Origin: Clostridiales bacterium | GTDB taxonomy: Bacteria > Bacillota > Clostridia > Lachnospirales > Lachnospiraceae | DNA: 64,000 nucleotides | Reading direction: 5' to 3' | Assembly (NCBI GenBank): GCA_012839295.1 | Contig: DUNO01000033.1 | Span: forward strand, 1 to 64,000 | Shown: positions 53,330 through 61,187 of the stretch, piece after piece | Numbering within the stretch: the stretch's first letter is position 1 | Layout: the number at the start of each line of letters is the position of its first letter | Translations under genes and position numbers: made by a program | Notes under the pieces: model-generated | What the model was told of the DNA's origin: nothing | Seen by the model: only the letters and a program-made list of their open reading frames with translations | Database searches by the model: none

Positions 53330-53722
53330 ATGAGAGAAAAATTTTATCGCTTCATGCAGGGCAGGTATGGCAATGATGCATTAAACCAGTTGCTTTTTAT
53401 TCTAATACTGGTCTGCCTTGGCTTATCCTTCATTTTCGGAAATGTGTTTTACGGCCTGGGGCTGATCGGCTTGTTCTGCCTGTATTTCCGCATGTTTTCT
53501 AAGAATATCCATAAGCGTTCCTTGGAAAACCAGGCTTACTTAAGAATTTACAATAAAATAAGGTTCGGGCTTCAAAAAAGACTTCCTTTTTTAAAGCAGG
53601 ACAGGACACACCATATTTATAAATGCCCAAGCTGCCAGCAGAAAATCAGGATCCCAAGGGGCAAAGGAAGGATTGCGATCCGTTGCCCGAAATGCGGCAA
53701 TGAATTTGTTAAAAAGAGCTAG
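53330..53722 (+). CDS. Small membrane protein with C-terminal zinc ribbon
   Basis: This 130-residue protein has two adjacent hydrophobic segments (about 18-36 and 38-53) and a basic middle (HKRSLENQAYLRIYNKIRFG). The C-terminal zinc ribbon has Cys99-x2-Cys102 (KCPSCQQ) and Cys119-x2-Cys122 (RCPKCGNEF). The ribbon resembles those of cytoplasmic zinc-finger membrane proteins of Firmicutes. Function unknown. GAAAGAGG lies before the start. Confidence 0.8.
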   Translation: MREKFYRFMQGRYGNDALNQLLFILILVCLGLSFIFGNVFYGLGLIGLFCLYFRMFSKNIHKRSLENQAYLRIYNKIRFGLQKRLPFLKQDRTHHIYKCPSCQQKIRIPRGKGRIAIRCPKCGNEFVKKS

Positions 53723-53798
53723 GGCGAGGAGCTCCGGTATTGAATAAAATTCCTGGATATTTTATAATAGTTAGATATAAACAAGATACTGGCGAATA

Positions 53799-53904
53799 CA
53801 CATGATATCGACAGATATTATATCATGGCCGTTTGCGGACATTGGTGCCGGAGCGAAAGCGGAGTGCGCATCCTTGGCACGAAGTGCCATATCATGTGCT
53901 TTTT
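53799..53904 (+). ncRNA. Candidate structured leader/attenuator RNA upstream of degV
   Basis: CACATGATAT (53799-53808) is fully complementary to ATATCATGTG (53889-53898), which is followed by CTTTTT, as in a terminator with a large internal loop. Its core CATGATAT can instead pair with ATATCATG at 53820-53827. Inside, GGCAC (53876-53880) can pair with GTGCC at 53845-53849 or at 53884-53888 (triloop GAA). Two nested, mutually exclusive pairings are what an attenuator or riboswitch needs. No known riboswitch consensus was recognised. Confidence 0.5.
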
Positions 53905-53964
53905 ACATGAATTAATAAGTTATCACTGGGGTAGGGATGACCTTAGATGGCGAAGGAGGACTTT

Positions 53965-54816
53965 ATGGGGAAAGTTAGGATAGTTGCAGACAGCACTTGT
54001 GATTTATCAGAGGATCTGATTAAGAAATATGATATTACAATAATTCCTTTAAATATTGTGCTGGATATGAAAAGTTACCTGGATAGGGTGGAAATAACTG
54101 CTGATGAGATCTATGCCTGGGCTGACCGGATGAATACAACTCCGAAGACGGCCGCGCCTGAGATGGGCTACATTCTTAACACCCTCAGGCCCTTTGCCGA
54201 GGCTGGGGAGGACATCATATTCTTTGGCATCTCTGAGGAAATGTCGGTAACCTGCAACAGTGTGAGGCTGGCGGCAGAGGAACTGTCCTATCCCAATATC
54301 TGGGTGGTGAATTCCCAAAACCTCTCCACAGGAATAGGCCTGCAGGTCTTACGTGCGGCAGAATTGGCGGCAGGGGGACGGAATGCGGATTCCATTGTCC
54401 ATGAAATAGAAGAAATCCGCGGAAAGGTCCGTGCCTCCTTTGTAATTGATACCCTGACCTATCTGCAGCGCGGCGGAAGGTGCAATGCAGTTACCGCATT
54501 ATTAGGAAATGCACTGAAATTAAAGCCCATGATCTGTGTCAAGCAGGGAAAAATGGGTGTGGATAAAAAATATAGGGGAAAGCAGCAGGCCGTTGTCCGC
54601 AGCTATGCCAAGGATCTGGAGCCCCAGCTCTTGCAGGCTGATCCGAGGCGGGTGTTCATCACCCATTCGGGGATTGACCAGACGATTTTGGATGAAACCC
54701 GTGAATATCTGCAGAGCCTGGGATATTTTAAGGAGATACTGGTTACCAGGGCAGGAGGAGTAATCTCCAGCCACTGCGGACCAAATACCTTAGGAATTTT
54801 ATTTTATGAGGGCTAG
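53965..54816 (+). CDS. DegV family fatty-acid-binding protein
   Basis: This 283-residue protein is of typical DegV length. It has the N-terminal DSTCDLSEDLIKKYDI motif, a lipid-head-group Thr/Ser region (TPKTAAPEMG), the conserved TLTYLQRGGRCNAV block and the C-terminal HCGPNTLGILFY. DegV proteins bind long-chain fatty acids; FakB members hand them to the FakA kinase. The start is the ATG at 53965 behind AAGGAGG, not the upstream one at 53947. It follows a possible attenuator RNA. Confidence 0.92.
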   Translation: MGKVRIVADSTCDLSEDLIKKYDITIIPLNIVLDMKSYLDRVEITADEIYAWADRMNTTPKTAAPEMGYILNTLRPFAEAGEDIIFFGISEEMSVTCNSVRLAAEELSYPNIWVVNSQNLSTGIGLQVLRAAELAAGGRNADSIVHEIEEIRGKVRASFVIDTLTYLQRGGRCNAVTALLGNALKLKPMICVKQGKMGVDKKYRGKQQAVVRSYAKDLEPQLLQADPRRVFITHSGIDQTILDETREYLQSLGYFKEILVTRAGGVISSHCGPNTLGILFYEG

Positions 54817-54896
54817 GCTTCACAGGAGCCAGTAAGAAGGGGGGCAGGCAGTCCATAGTTGTGTCCAAAAATAATGATCTGGAAGGCGGTTGAAGG

Positions 54897-56630
54897 ATGC
54901 TGGAAAAGAAGTTATCGGTAGCAAGGGGCAATACAAGGGCGGATCTGGTGTTAAAGAATGCAAATGTAATTAATGTATTTACGGAAACCATTGAGAGGTT
55001 GGATGTTGCGATTTGTGGGGATACCATTGTTGGACTGGGGGATTATACCGGGGACAGGGAGATCGATTGTACCGGGAAGTATGTTGCTCCAGGCTTTATC
55101 GATGGCCATATCCATCTGGAAAGCTCCATGCTAAAGCCGGTTGAATTTGCAAAGGCGGTATTAGCCCATGGAACCACTGCAGTAATTACGGATCCCCATG
55201 AGATAACCAATGTATGTGGAATCAGCGGGCTGGAATATATGCTAAGGGCATCGGAGGATTTACCGCTGGATGTTTATTTTATGCTGCCCTCCTGTGTCCC
55301 TGCAACAGCCTTTGATGAAAACGGGGCTGTCCTGAAGGCGGCGGAGCTGGAAGGCTTTTATGAACAGGAGCGGGTGCTGGGTCTGGCAGAGGTGATGGAT
55401 TATACCGGGACAATTCAGGGTGACGGGGATTTGCTGCGTAAAATCAACTACGCAAAGCAGCAGAATAGGGTAGTTGACGGCCATGCACCGGGAGTCCTGG
55501 GAAAGCAGGCCTGTGCCTATATTGCGGCGGGAATCCAGTCGGATCATGAGTGCAGCGACCTTGAAGAAGCGAAGGAGAAGTATTCCCGGGGACAATGGAT
55601 AATGATCCGGGAGGGCTCAGCGGCAAAAAACCTGAACGCATTGATGGGGCTGTTCCAGGCACCCTTCCACCAGCGTTCCATGCTGGTCACTGATGATAAG
55701 CATCCCTACGATCTGTTGGAAGCAGGCCATCTGGACGGGATTCTCAGGCAGGCAATTGAAAATGGTGTGGATCCCTGCATTGCAATTAAGATGGTGACCC
55801 TGAATCCGGCGACCTATTTCCAGCTGCGTAATACCGGTGCGGTGGCTCCGGGGTACAAAGCGGATATCCTTATTCTATCCGGGCTTACTGACCTTAGGGT
55901 AGAGAGGGTAATAAAGAACGGAACCATTGCTGCGGAGGCTGGACAGGTGTGCCCTATGGCGGAGCCTGAGCCGGACCAGGATATTCTGGACAGGGTATAT
56001 CATTCCTTCCACTGCAAGGAACTCACCCCGGCGGATTTCATGGTAAAGCTGGATAAGGAACCGGTACAGCCGGATTCCCTCCGGGTAATCCAGCTGCTGG
56101 AGGGGGAGATCCTCACCAAAGAGCTTATCCTTCCCTTGGAGGAGGATGAACCAGGTGCTTTGGTTGAGGAAGATTTGTTAAAATTAGCGGTAATTGAGCG
56201 GCACCATAATACGGGGCATATCGGAATTGGCTTTATTCATGGATATGGATTAAAGCAAGGAGCGATTGCCTCTTCGGTGGCCCATGATTCCCATAACATA
56301 ATAGCTGTCGGTACCAATGATGGTGACCTTGCGGCAGCAGCCAACTGCATCAGGCAGATGCAGGGAGGCTGGGTCATTGTCCGGGACGGTGAGATCCTTG
56401 CGAAGCTCCCCTTGCCTATCGCCGGCTTGATGAGTGAGCTGGATGCACAGACATTGGCGTCAGAAGTAAGGGGACTCCAGGCCGTGGCGAGGAAGCTTGG
56501 AGTTAAGGAAGGGATAGACCCCTTTTTAACCCTGGCATTTGTCAGCCTGCCGGTCATACCGGAGCTGCGGCTCATAACCACCGGCTTGTTTAATGTAGGT
56601 GCACAAAGGTTGGTGCCCTTAATTTTATGA
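54897..56630 (+). CDS. ade: Adenine deaminase
   Basis: A 577-residue amidohydrolase that converts adenine to hypoxanthine and ammonia. It has the metal-binding APGFIDGHIHLESSM, TDPHEITNVCG, DGHAPGVLG, SDHECSDLEEAKEKYSRG, and late domain motifs HDSHNIIAVGTNDGD and LPLPIAGLMS. These are the diagnostic series of Ade (COG1001). GGAAGG lies before the start, 80 bp after degV. I see no purine riboswitch core in that gap. Confidence 0.96.
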   Translation: MLEKKLSVARGNTRADLVLKNANVINVFTETIERLDVAICGDTIVGLGDYTGDREIDCTGKYVAPGFIDGHIHLESSMLKPVEFAKAVLAHGTTAVITDPHEITNVCGISGLEYMLRASEDLPLDVYFMLPSCVPATAFDENGAVLKAAELEGFYEQERVLGLAEVMDYTGTIQGDGDLLRKINYAKQQNRVVDGHAPGVLGKQACAYIAAGIQSDHECSDLEEAKEKYSRGQWIMIREGSAAKNLNALMGLFQAPFHQRSMLVTDDKHPYDLLEAGHLDGILRQAIENGVDPCIAIKMVTLNPATYFQLRNTGAVAPGYKADILILSGLTDLRVERVIKNGTIAAEAGQVCPMAEPEPDQDILDRVYHSFHCKELTPADFMVKLDKEPVQPDSLRVIQLLEGEILTKELILPLEEDEPGALVEEDLLKLAVIERHHNTGHIGIGFIHGYGLKQGAIASSVAHDSHNIIAVGTNDGDLAAAANCIRQMQGGWVIVRDGEILAKLPLPIAGLMSELDAQTLASEVRGLQAVARKLGVKEGIDPFLTLAFVSLPVIPELRLITTGLFNVGAQRLVPLIL

Positions 56631-56666
56631 ATATGAGTTTCCCATTGTTTCTTTTTCACAGGTCAT

Positions 56667-56694
56667 GCGGCGGCTTTGATTTCAAAGCCGCCGC
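56667..56694 (+). terminator. G/C-rich terminator stem after ade
   Basis: A perfect 13-bp stem, GCGGCGGCTTTGA / TCAAAGCCGCCGC, with a two-base loop and only a short downstream T-rich stretch. Confidence 0.75.
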
Positions 56695-56965
56695 GCGTAA
56701 ATTTTGGGATAATGCAGGCCCAGTAGTTTTCTCCATGTCAAGATCACTGTTATAGCCTAAGGCAATTGTTAAATACAAGGTATGGGACAACAGTTCGTAT
56801 GGGCAAACGGGATATTATTGGTTAGTAATAATATAAAAGCAATAATTTGTTGTTGACATTATGATACCAAGGATGTATATTTGTTTCATAGAAATGAATA
56901 AATATACAACCAATAGGATGCACAAAGAATAAAATATACAAAATAATATAACAGATGAGGTAAGT

Positions 56966-57066
56966 GTGAAGAGAAATTCTAAGGTGTCAAAAGACGCCAC
57001 CTAAGAATCTCTAAAGCTTCACACCGGAAGAACGCAAGGGCAGCGTTTTTCCCAATTGTGATTGGG
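56966..57066 (+). promoter_or_regulatory. Possible transcription attenuator leader upstream of argC
   Basis: Three successive stems lie in the 467-bp gap before argC. A long imperfect hairpin spans 56966-57022 (ends GTGAAG / CTTCAC, apex GTCAAAAGAC). Then comes AACGC-loop-GCGTT followed by a T-run (57031-57050), terminator-like, and then CCCAAT-TGTG-ATTGGG (57051-57066). I do not see a T-box core. The apex of the first stem includes a 19-bp sequence found also at 7817-7835. The rest of 56695-56965 is AT-rich, without a gene. Confidence 0.45.
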
Positions 57067-57097
57067 TCATCAAAAAGTGAAAGGCATGGGTATAGCT

Positions 57098-58051
57098 ATG
57101 AAAAAGAAAATATTTGTGGACGGACTGACCGGGACTACCGGTTTAAAGATACATGAAAGGCTGGCGCTCTACAGTGAGCTGGAGCTGATAACCATTGACT
57201 ATGAGAAAAGGCGTGACCCTGCCGAGAGGGCAAGATGCCTGAATGAGGCGGATGTTGTGTTTCTATGCCTGCCGGATGATGCCGCAAAGGAAGCGGTAGG
57301 CCTGGTGGCAAACCCGGATACCTGCATCATAGATGCCAGTACGGCTCACCGTATTGCGAAAGAGTGGACCTATGGCCTGCCGGAATTATCCCCGGCTCAC
57401 CGGGAAGCAATTAAGGCCAGTAAAAGGATCAGCAATCCGGGCTGCCATGCAACCGCCTTTATCCTTTCGGCCTACCCCTTAGTGGCCCATCAGGTGCTGG
57501 GGGCGGACTATCCGGTAACCTGCCAGAGCTTAACTGGCTACAGCGGCGGTGGCAAGGCCTTGATTGAAAAATATGAGTCTAATGACGGGAAGAATGATTA
57601 TGCCAAGGCTCCAAGACCTTACGGGCTGACGCTGAACCATAAGCATCTGCCGGAAATGATGAAGCACAGCGGTCTGGCAGAAGCCCCGGTGTTCATCCCT
57701 ATCCTGGGCAACAATTATAAGGGTATGGCGGTCATGCTGTCCCTCCATACCAGGCTCCTGAACAAAAAGATGACGGCCAAGGATATCCATGAAGTGCTGG
57801 AGGGACATTACGCCGGCCAGGAATTCGTTAAGGTCATGCCCTATGCAGATGATTCCCTTCTGTTTGACGGAGCCATTGATATAACAGCCTGCAATGATAC
57901 GAATAATGCAGAAATCTTTGTATTTGGGAATGAAAATAAGGGAAGTGCCGTTGTGATGACGCGGATTGACAATCTGGGAAAAGGAGCCTCCGGCGCGGCG
58001 CTCCAGAATATGAATATCGTATTAGGCTTTGAGGAAGGGCTGCATCTATAA
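57098..58051 (+). CDS. argC: N-acetyl-gamma-glutamyl-phosphate reductase, type 2
   Basis: A 317-residue protein with the type 2 nucleotide-binding start FVDGLTGTTGLKIHERL, active-site Cys116 in ISNPGCHATAF, and SLTGYSGGGKALIEKYES. The late segment NEIFVFGNE-like (NAEIFVFGNENKGSAV) and the length agree with the short ArgC subfamily. It reduces acetylglutamyl phosphate with NADPH in arginine synthesis. No other arg gene is adjacent. The start at ATG 57098 (MKKKIF) is preferred; ATG 57086 and TTG 57062 are in frame but poorly spaced from AAAGG. Convergent with the HD gene. Confidence 0.93.
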   Translation: MKKKIFVDGLTGTTGLKIHERLALYSELELITIDYEKRRDPAERARCLNEADVVFLCLPDDAAKEAVGLVANPDTCIIDASTAHRIAKEWTYGLPELSPAHREAIKASKRISNPGCHATAFILSAYPLVAHQVLGADYPVTCQSLTGYSGGGKALIEKYESNDGKNDYAKAPRPYGLTLNHKHLPEMMKHSGLAEAPVFIPILGNNYKGMAVMLSLHTRLLNKKMTAKDIHEVLEGHYAGQEFVKVMPYADDSLLFDGAIDITACNDTNNAEIFVFGNENKGSAVVMTRIDNLGKGASGAALQNMNIVLGFEEGLHL

Positions 58052-58079
58052 CAGAATAGTGGCCTGTGCGTGCTGTTTT

Positions 58080-58601
58080 TCAATCGGCCGCTGGCAGCTT
58101 CTTAAGCAGAAGGCGTTCCAGGCTTTTGTAACCCTTGGGGATAATGGGCAGATAAAAGGTTTCTGCCATTGATACATATTTATCTACTGCGCAGACAAGT
58201 GCTGCCTCTTTGCAAAGAGGCAGCTTTGATATGTTTAGGGGCCACATATGCTTTTCTATGATTTCTTCCTCAATTTTATTTAGCTTAAAATATTTCCTGG
58301 CATTTTTCAGGGCAAAGCCGGCGTGGAAATAACCATGGAGCCGGTGGCTCTTATCAGGCACATGCCAGTCATACAGATAGAAATCATGCAGCATGGCACC
58401 GCGTACCACACTCCGCAGATCATACTGGAAGGACAGCCTCAGGGCATAATGGTAACTGAGATAGGCAACAATGAGGCAGTGGGTGAAGGTAGAGGTGTTT
58501 CCATGCTGGATGTATCTGGTCATTTGGTGTACCTGGTCTATTTCCAATAATTCTTGTAAAATCTTAATAAATTCCTTTTTTTCAGAATGGGATAATGGCA
58601 T
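58080..58601 (-). CDS. HD domain phosphohydrolase
   Basis: A 173-residue protein started at ATG 58601 behind AAAAGGAG. Metal-site residues fit an HD domain: HGNTSTFTHCLIVAYLS (His), MLHDFYLYDW (His-Asp) and a late AALVCAVDKYVS (Asp). The family hydrolyses phosphoesters or nucleotides. The substrate is unknown. Its N-terminal part is short, so it is a stand-alone HD protein. The OhrR-like gene lies upstream on the same strand and may be co-transcribed. Confidence 0.85.
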   Translation of the reverse strand: MPLSHSEKKEFIKILQELLEIDQVHQMTRYIQHGNTSTFTHCLIVAYLSYHYALRLSFQYDLRSVVRGAMLHDFYLYDWHVPDKSHRLHGYFHAGFALKNARKYFKLNKIEEEIIEKHMWPLNISKLPLCKEAALVCAVDKYVSMAETFYLPIIPKGYKSLERLLLKKLPAAD

Positions 58602-58647
58602 ATTACTCCTTTTCAGTCCTGGCAAAATCAAGCTTGGCGGGTATAAA

Positions 58648-59193
58648 TTAATCGGCAGGGCAATTACCTGAATCCAGCAGCTTCATCATCTGGTGCAGGC
58701 CCTGCAATAAGCCGCTGGAATACTCAGGCTCTAAGTCCAGTGTGCAGATCAGGTTCTCAGGGATGTGGATGGCTTCCTTTTTGAGCTCCCTGCCCTTTTG
58801 CGTCAATTCAATATATACATTCCGTTCGTCGTTTACACTCCGGGTCCTCTTAATATAACCTAAGGCCTCCAGCTTTTTTAGCATCGGTGTCAGGGTGCCG
58901 GAATCCAGGTAGAGGCGTTTGCCCAGCTCCTTTACATTTACGTCATCCTCCTCCCAGAGGGCAAGAAGAATAATATAGCCGGTGTAAGTAAGGCCGTAGG
59001 GATCCAGCAGCGGCTTGTATTTTTTTATGATTTCCTTCGAACAGACATATAAGGAAAAGCATAGCTGGTTATCTAATTTTAGCAGTTCATAGCCGGGGGC
59101 GGTGGCTATGGATTTCTTTTTGTCCATACCGGGCAGATTAGCTGGCTGGCCTGCCACCGGGTCGTTATTTAATCTTTTTTTTATTTTATCCAT
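58648..59193 (-). CDS. MarR family redox regulator, OhrR-like
   Basis: A 181-residue winged-helix protein. The segment LDNQLCFSLYVCSKE carries the peroxide-sensing Cys (Cys45) conserved in OhrR. The DNA-binding part is VKELGKRLYLDSGTLTPMLKK and the wing RTRSVNDERNVYIELTQKG. OhrR proteins repress antioxidant genes until the Cys is oxidised. The start at 59193 follows GAGG. It leaves about 30 residues more at the N-terminus than is usual. It is divergent from the nitroreductase gene, with operator-like sites between them. Confidence 0.9.
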   Translation of the reverse strand: MDKIKKRLNNDPVAGQPANLPGMDKKKSIATAPGYELLKLDNQLCFSLYVCSKEIIKKYKPLLDPYGLTYTGYIILLALWEEDDVNVKELGKRLYLDSGTLTPMLKKLEALGYIKRTRSVNDERNVYIELTQKGRELKKEAIHIPENLICTLDLEPEYSSGLLQGLHQMMKLLDSGNCPAD

Positions 59194-59251
59194 AGGATAC
59201 CTCGCTTTATTCAGAGGGATAAAAAAACCCCTTTCATACATCTTGTTTGGT

Positions 59252-59336
59252 TACAATTAGATTTTATACAATTATTTTGAAAAAGTCAATAAAACATATT
59301 GACAAATCCAAAAAAATGGAGTTAAATTAAATTGTA
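59252..59336. promoter_or_regulatory. Divergent promoters with OhrR-type operator half-sites
   Basis: Nitroreductase side: TTGACA (59299-59304), 17-bp spacer, TTAAAT (59322-59327). The -10 overlaps TTAAATTAAATTGTA (59322-59336), 13 of 15 matches to the OhrR box TACAATTAAATTGTA as I remember it. Regulator side (minus strand): TTGACT (59289-59284), 17-bp spacer, TAAAAT (59266-59261), flanked by TACAATT half-sites at 59252-59258 and 59267-59273. This fits autoregulation plus control of the nitroreductase. Confidence 0.65.
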
Positions 59337-59437
59337 AACAATATAAAAGAAGAGGGTGCTATTAATACATAGCTTATCCTTTAACCATATATAATAACAA
59401 AAGTAAGAGTAAGCATTAGTTTTGATGAAAGGATGGT

Positions 59438-60043
59438 ATGTTTATGAACAGTAATTTTAATCAGGCAGTGGAAAATAGGAGATCAATTTACGCGATAGGA
59501 AAAGAATCACCAGTCAGCGACCAGGAGATCAAGAATATTGTGGAGCACGCAGTTAAGCATGTCCCATCCGCTTTTAATTCGCAGAGCGCAAGAGTAGTAA
59601 TTTTGTTTGGGGAACAGCATGATAAGCTGTGGGATATTGCAAAGGAAACTTTGAGAAAGATAGTACCACCGGAGGGCTTTGCTTCCACGGAGGAGAAGCT
59701 TGCTTCCTTTAAGAATGGCTATGGTACCCTGTTGTTTTTTGAGGATCAGGCAGTAGTAGAAGGACTTCAGGAGAACTTCGCCCTGTATAAGGACAATTTC
59801 CCTGTATGGTCGCTCCAGTCCTCCGGCATGCTGCAGTTTACAATCTGGACTGCCCTTGGGGAAGCAGGGCTGGGCGCCTCCCTGCAGCACTATAATCCTT
59901 TGATTGATGAGCAGGTAAAGGCAGAATGGGGTCTTCCGGAGAAATGGAAGCTGTGGTCACAGATGCCCTTTGGAAAGGTCTTAGCTCCGGCAGGGGAAAA
60001 GGAATTCTTACCACTTGAGGACAGAATAAAAATATTTGGATAA
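59438..60043 (+). CDS. Nitroreductase family protein
   Basis: A 201-residue FMN-type oxidoreductase of the short nitroreductase group. The N-terminal NFNQAVENRRSIYAIG (FMN-binding Arg) and HVPSAFNSQSARVVILFG segments are family features. ALGEAGLGASLQHYNP and the MPFGKVLAPAGEKEF end complete the fold. It reduces quinones, nitro compounds or related electrophiles with NAD(P)H. ATG 59438 and ATG 59444 are both possible starts behind AAAGGA. The divergent OhrR-like regulator suggests oxidant-inducible expression. Confidence 0.92.
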   Translation: MFMNSNFNQAVENRRSIYAIGKESPVSDQEIKNIVEHAVKHVPSAFNSQSARVVILFGEQHDKLWDIAKETLRKIVPPEGFASTEEKLASFKNGYGTLLFFEDQAVVEGLQENFALYKDNFPVWSLQSSGMLQFTIWTALGEAGLGASLQHYNPLIDEQVKAEWGLPEKWKLWSQMPFGKVLAPAGEKEFLPLEDRIKIFG

Positions 60044-60089
60044 ACCAAAGCGTTAATGTGAGGAAGACTTTCCATAACTTATATTCAGA

Positions 60090-60173
60090 AGAGCTATAGG
60101 GCATCTATTGCAGGCAGCTGCCAGGATATTATATCCTTCCGCTGTATGCATATATGGGTTATAGCTCTTTTTT
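60090..60173 (+). terminator. Terminator-like structure after the nitroreductase gene
   Basis: AGAGCTATA (60090-60098) / TATAGCTCT (60160-60168) close a 61-base loop that holds two smaller stems (GGCAGCTGCC and AGGATATTATATCCT). T-rich sequence follows. Confidence 0.65.
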
Positions 60174-60320
60174 GTCCGTATAAAAGCGGGGGAGACATTA
60201 TAAGAAACCTATAAGGAATCCCATCAAAGACCTAAAAAGCTACTTTTAGAAATAGCTTTATTTTGTCCCACATCCTTGATATAATGTTAGCATGTCGATT
60301 TTACAATATAAGGGGGAAAT

Positions 60321-60956
60321 ATGTTGTCGTTAGAAAATAAAAATAATCACTATATCTATGTAGCCTTTTTGGTGACAAATACGAACATTGGACGGTTAAT
60401 CCGCCTATTTACCCGAAACCAGTACAGCCATGTGACGATTGCTTTCGAGCATGATTTGAATAAAATGTATTCCTTTGCACGCTATAATATCAACTCGCCA
60501 ATTTCAGGAGGGTTTGTGATAGAGGAGCCCTACCGGTATTTAATTAATAATAGTGACATATACGTTAAGATCTGCAAGCTTCCGGTAAGTGCCACGGAAT
60601 ACAAGAGAATAGAGCAGGAGGTGGAGTATTTCCACCGTCATAAGGAAGAGATGATATACAATACCGTAAATGCAGTTTTGTCATTAATCAAAAAGCGGCT
60701 CCAGATGAAAAATACCTTTACCTGCGTGGAGTTTGTCACCTATCTGCTCCGGTATCCCAATATACTTGCAATCCGTGAGCTGGAAGAAAGGCTGGGCAAA
60801 TATGTAGTCTATTATGGCAGTTACCGGGATATAACGAAATGGGAGCAGGAATCCGTTGATGAGGAGGATTACTTTAGGAGAAGGCACATTGGGGAGGTAT
60901 TAGTGGATACTGTATTGCATTTGAAGAAGGTAATGATAAGATTAATAGAAGCATAG
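60321..60956 (+). CDS. Permuted papain-like (YiiX/C92-type) protein
   Basis: This 211-residue protein has no signal peptide. The early RNQYSHVTIAFE carries the candidate catalytic His, and TFTCVEFVTYLL in the middle carries the candidate Cys. This is the order seen in circularly permuted NlpC/P60 (YiiX/YaeF) enzymes. The substrate is unknown; lipid-amide or peptidoglycan-related bonds are cut by relatives. The gene stands alone in gaps of about 270 and 230 bp. A GGGGG-type site precedes the start. Confidence 0.7.
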   Translation: MLSLENKNNHYIYVAFLVTNTNIGRLIRLFTRNQYSHVTIAFEHDLNKMYSFARYNINSPISGGFVIEEPYRYLINNSDIYVKICKLPVSATEYKRIEQEVEYFHRHKEEMIYNTVNAVLSLIKKRLQMKNTFTCVEFVTYLLRYPNILAIRELEERLGKYVVYYGSYRDITKWEQESVDEEDYFRRRHIGEVLVDTVLHLKKVMIRLIEA

Positions 60957-61187
60957 GATATTTACGTAATTGATAATTATAAAGGAACGGAGGAAATGTG
61001 GAATTTGCATACATATATGATGCAAATCTAGGCAAAATATTTATTGAGAAGAAAGCCGGGTATATTACCGGGCTTTCAATTTGTGGAATGGCAGAGGAAA
61101 TAAAAAGGAAATTAAACAGACGGACAATCAGGGCTTATAGGCAGGCTGTCAAATAAAAATATGAATGAAGAAAGGAATCGCAGCGTA

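Noticed and set aside
54817-54896. Purine riboswitch before ade
   Set aside because: The gap is 80 bp and lacks the conserved three-way-junction core sequences.
56966-57066. T-box upstream of argC
   Set aside because: No T-box antiterminator core (AGGGTGGNACCGCG-like) is present.
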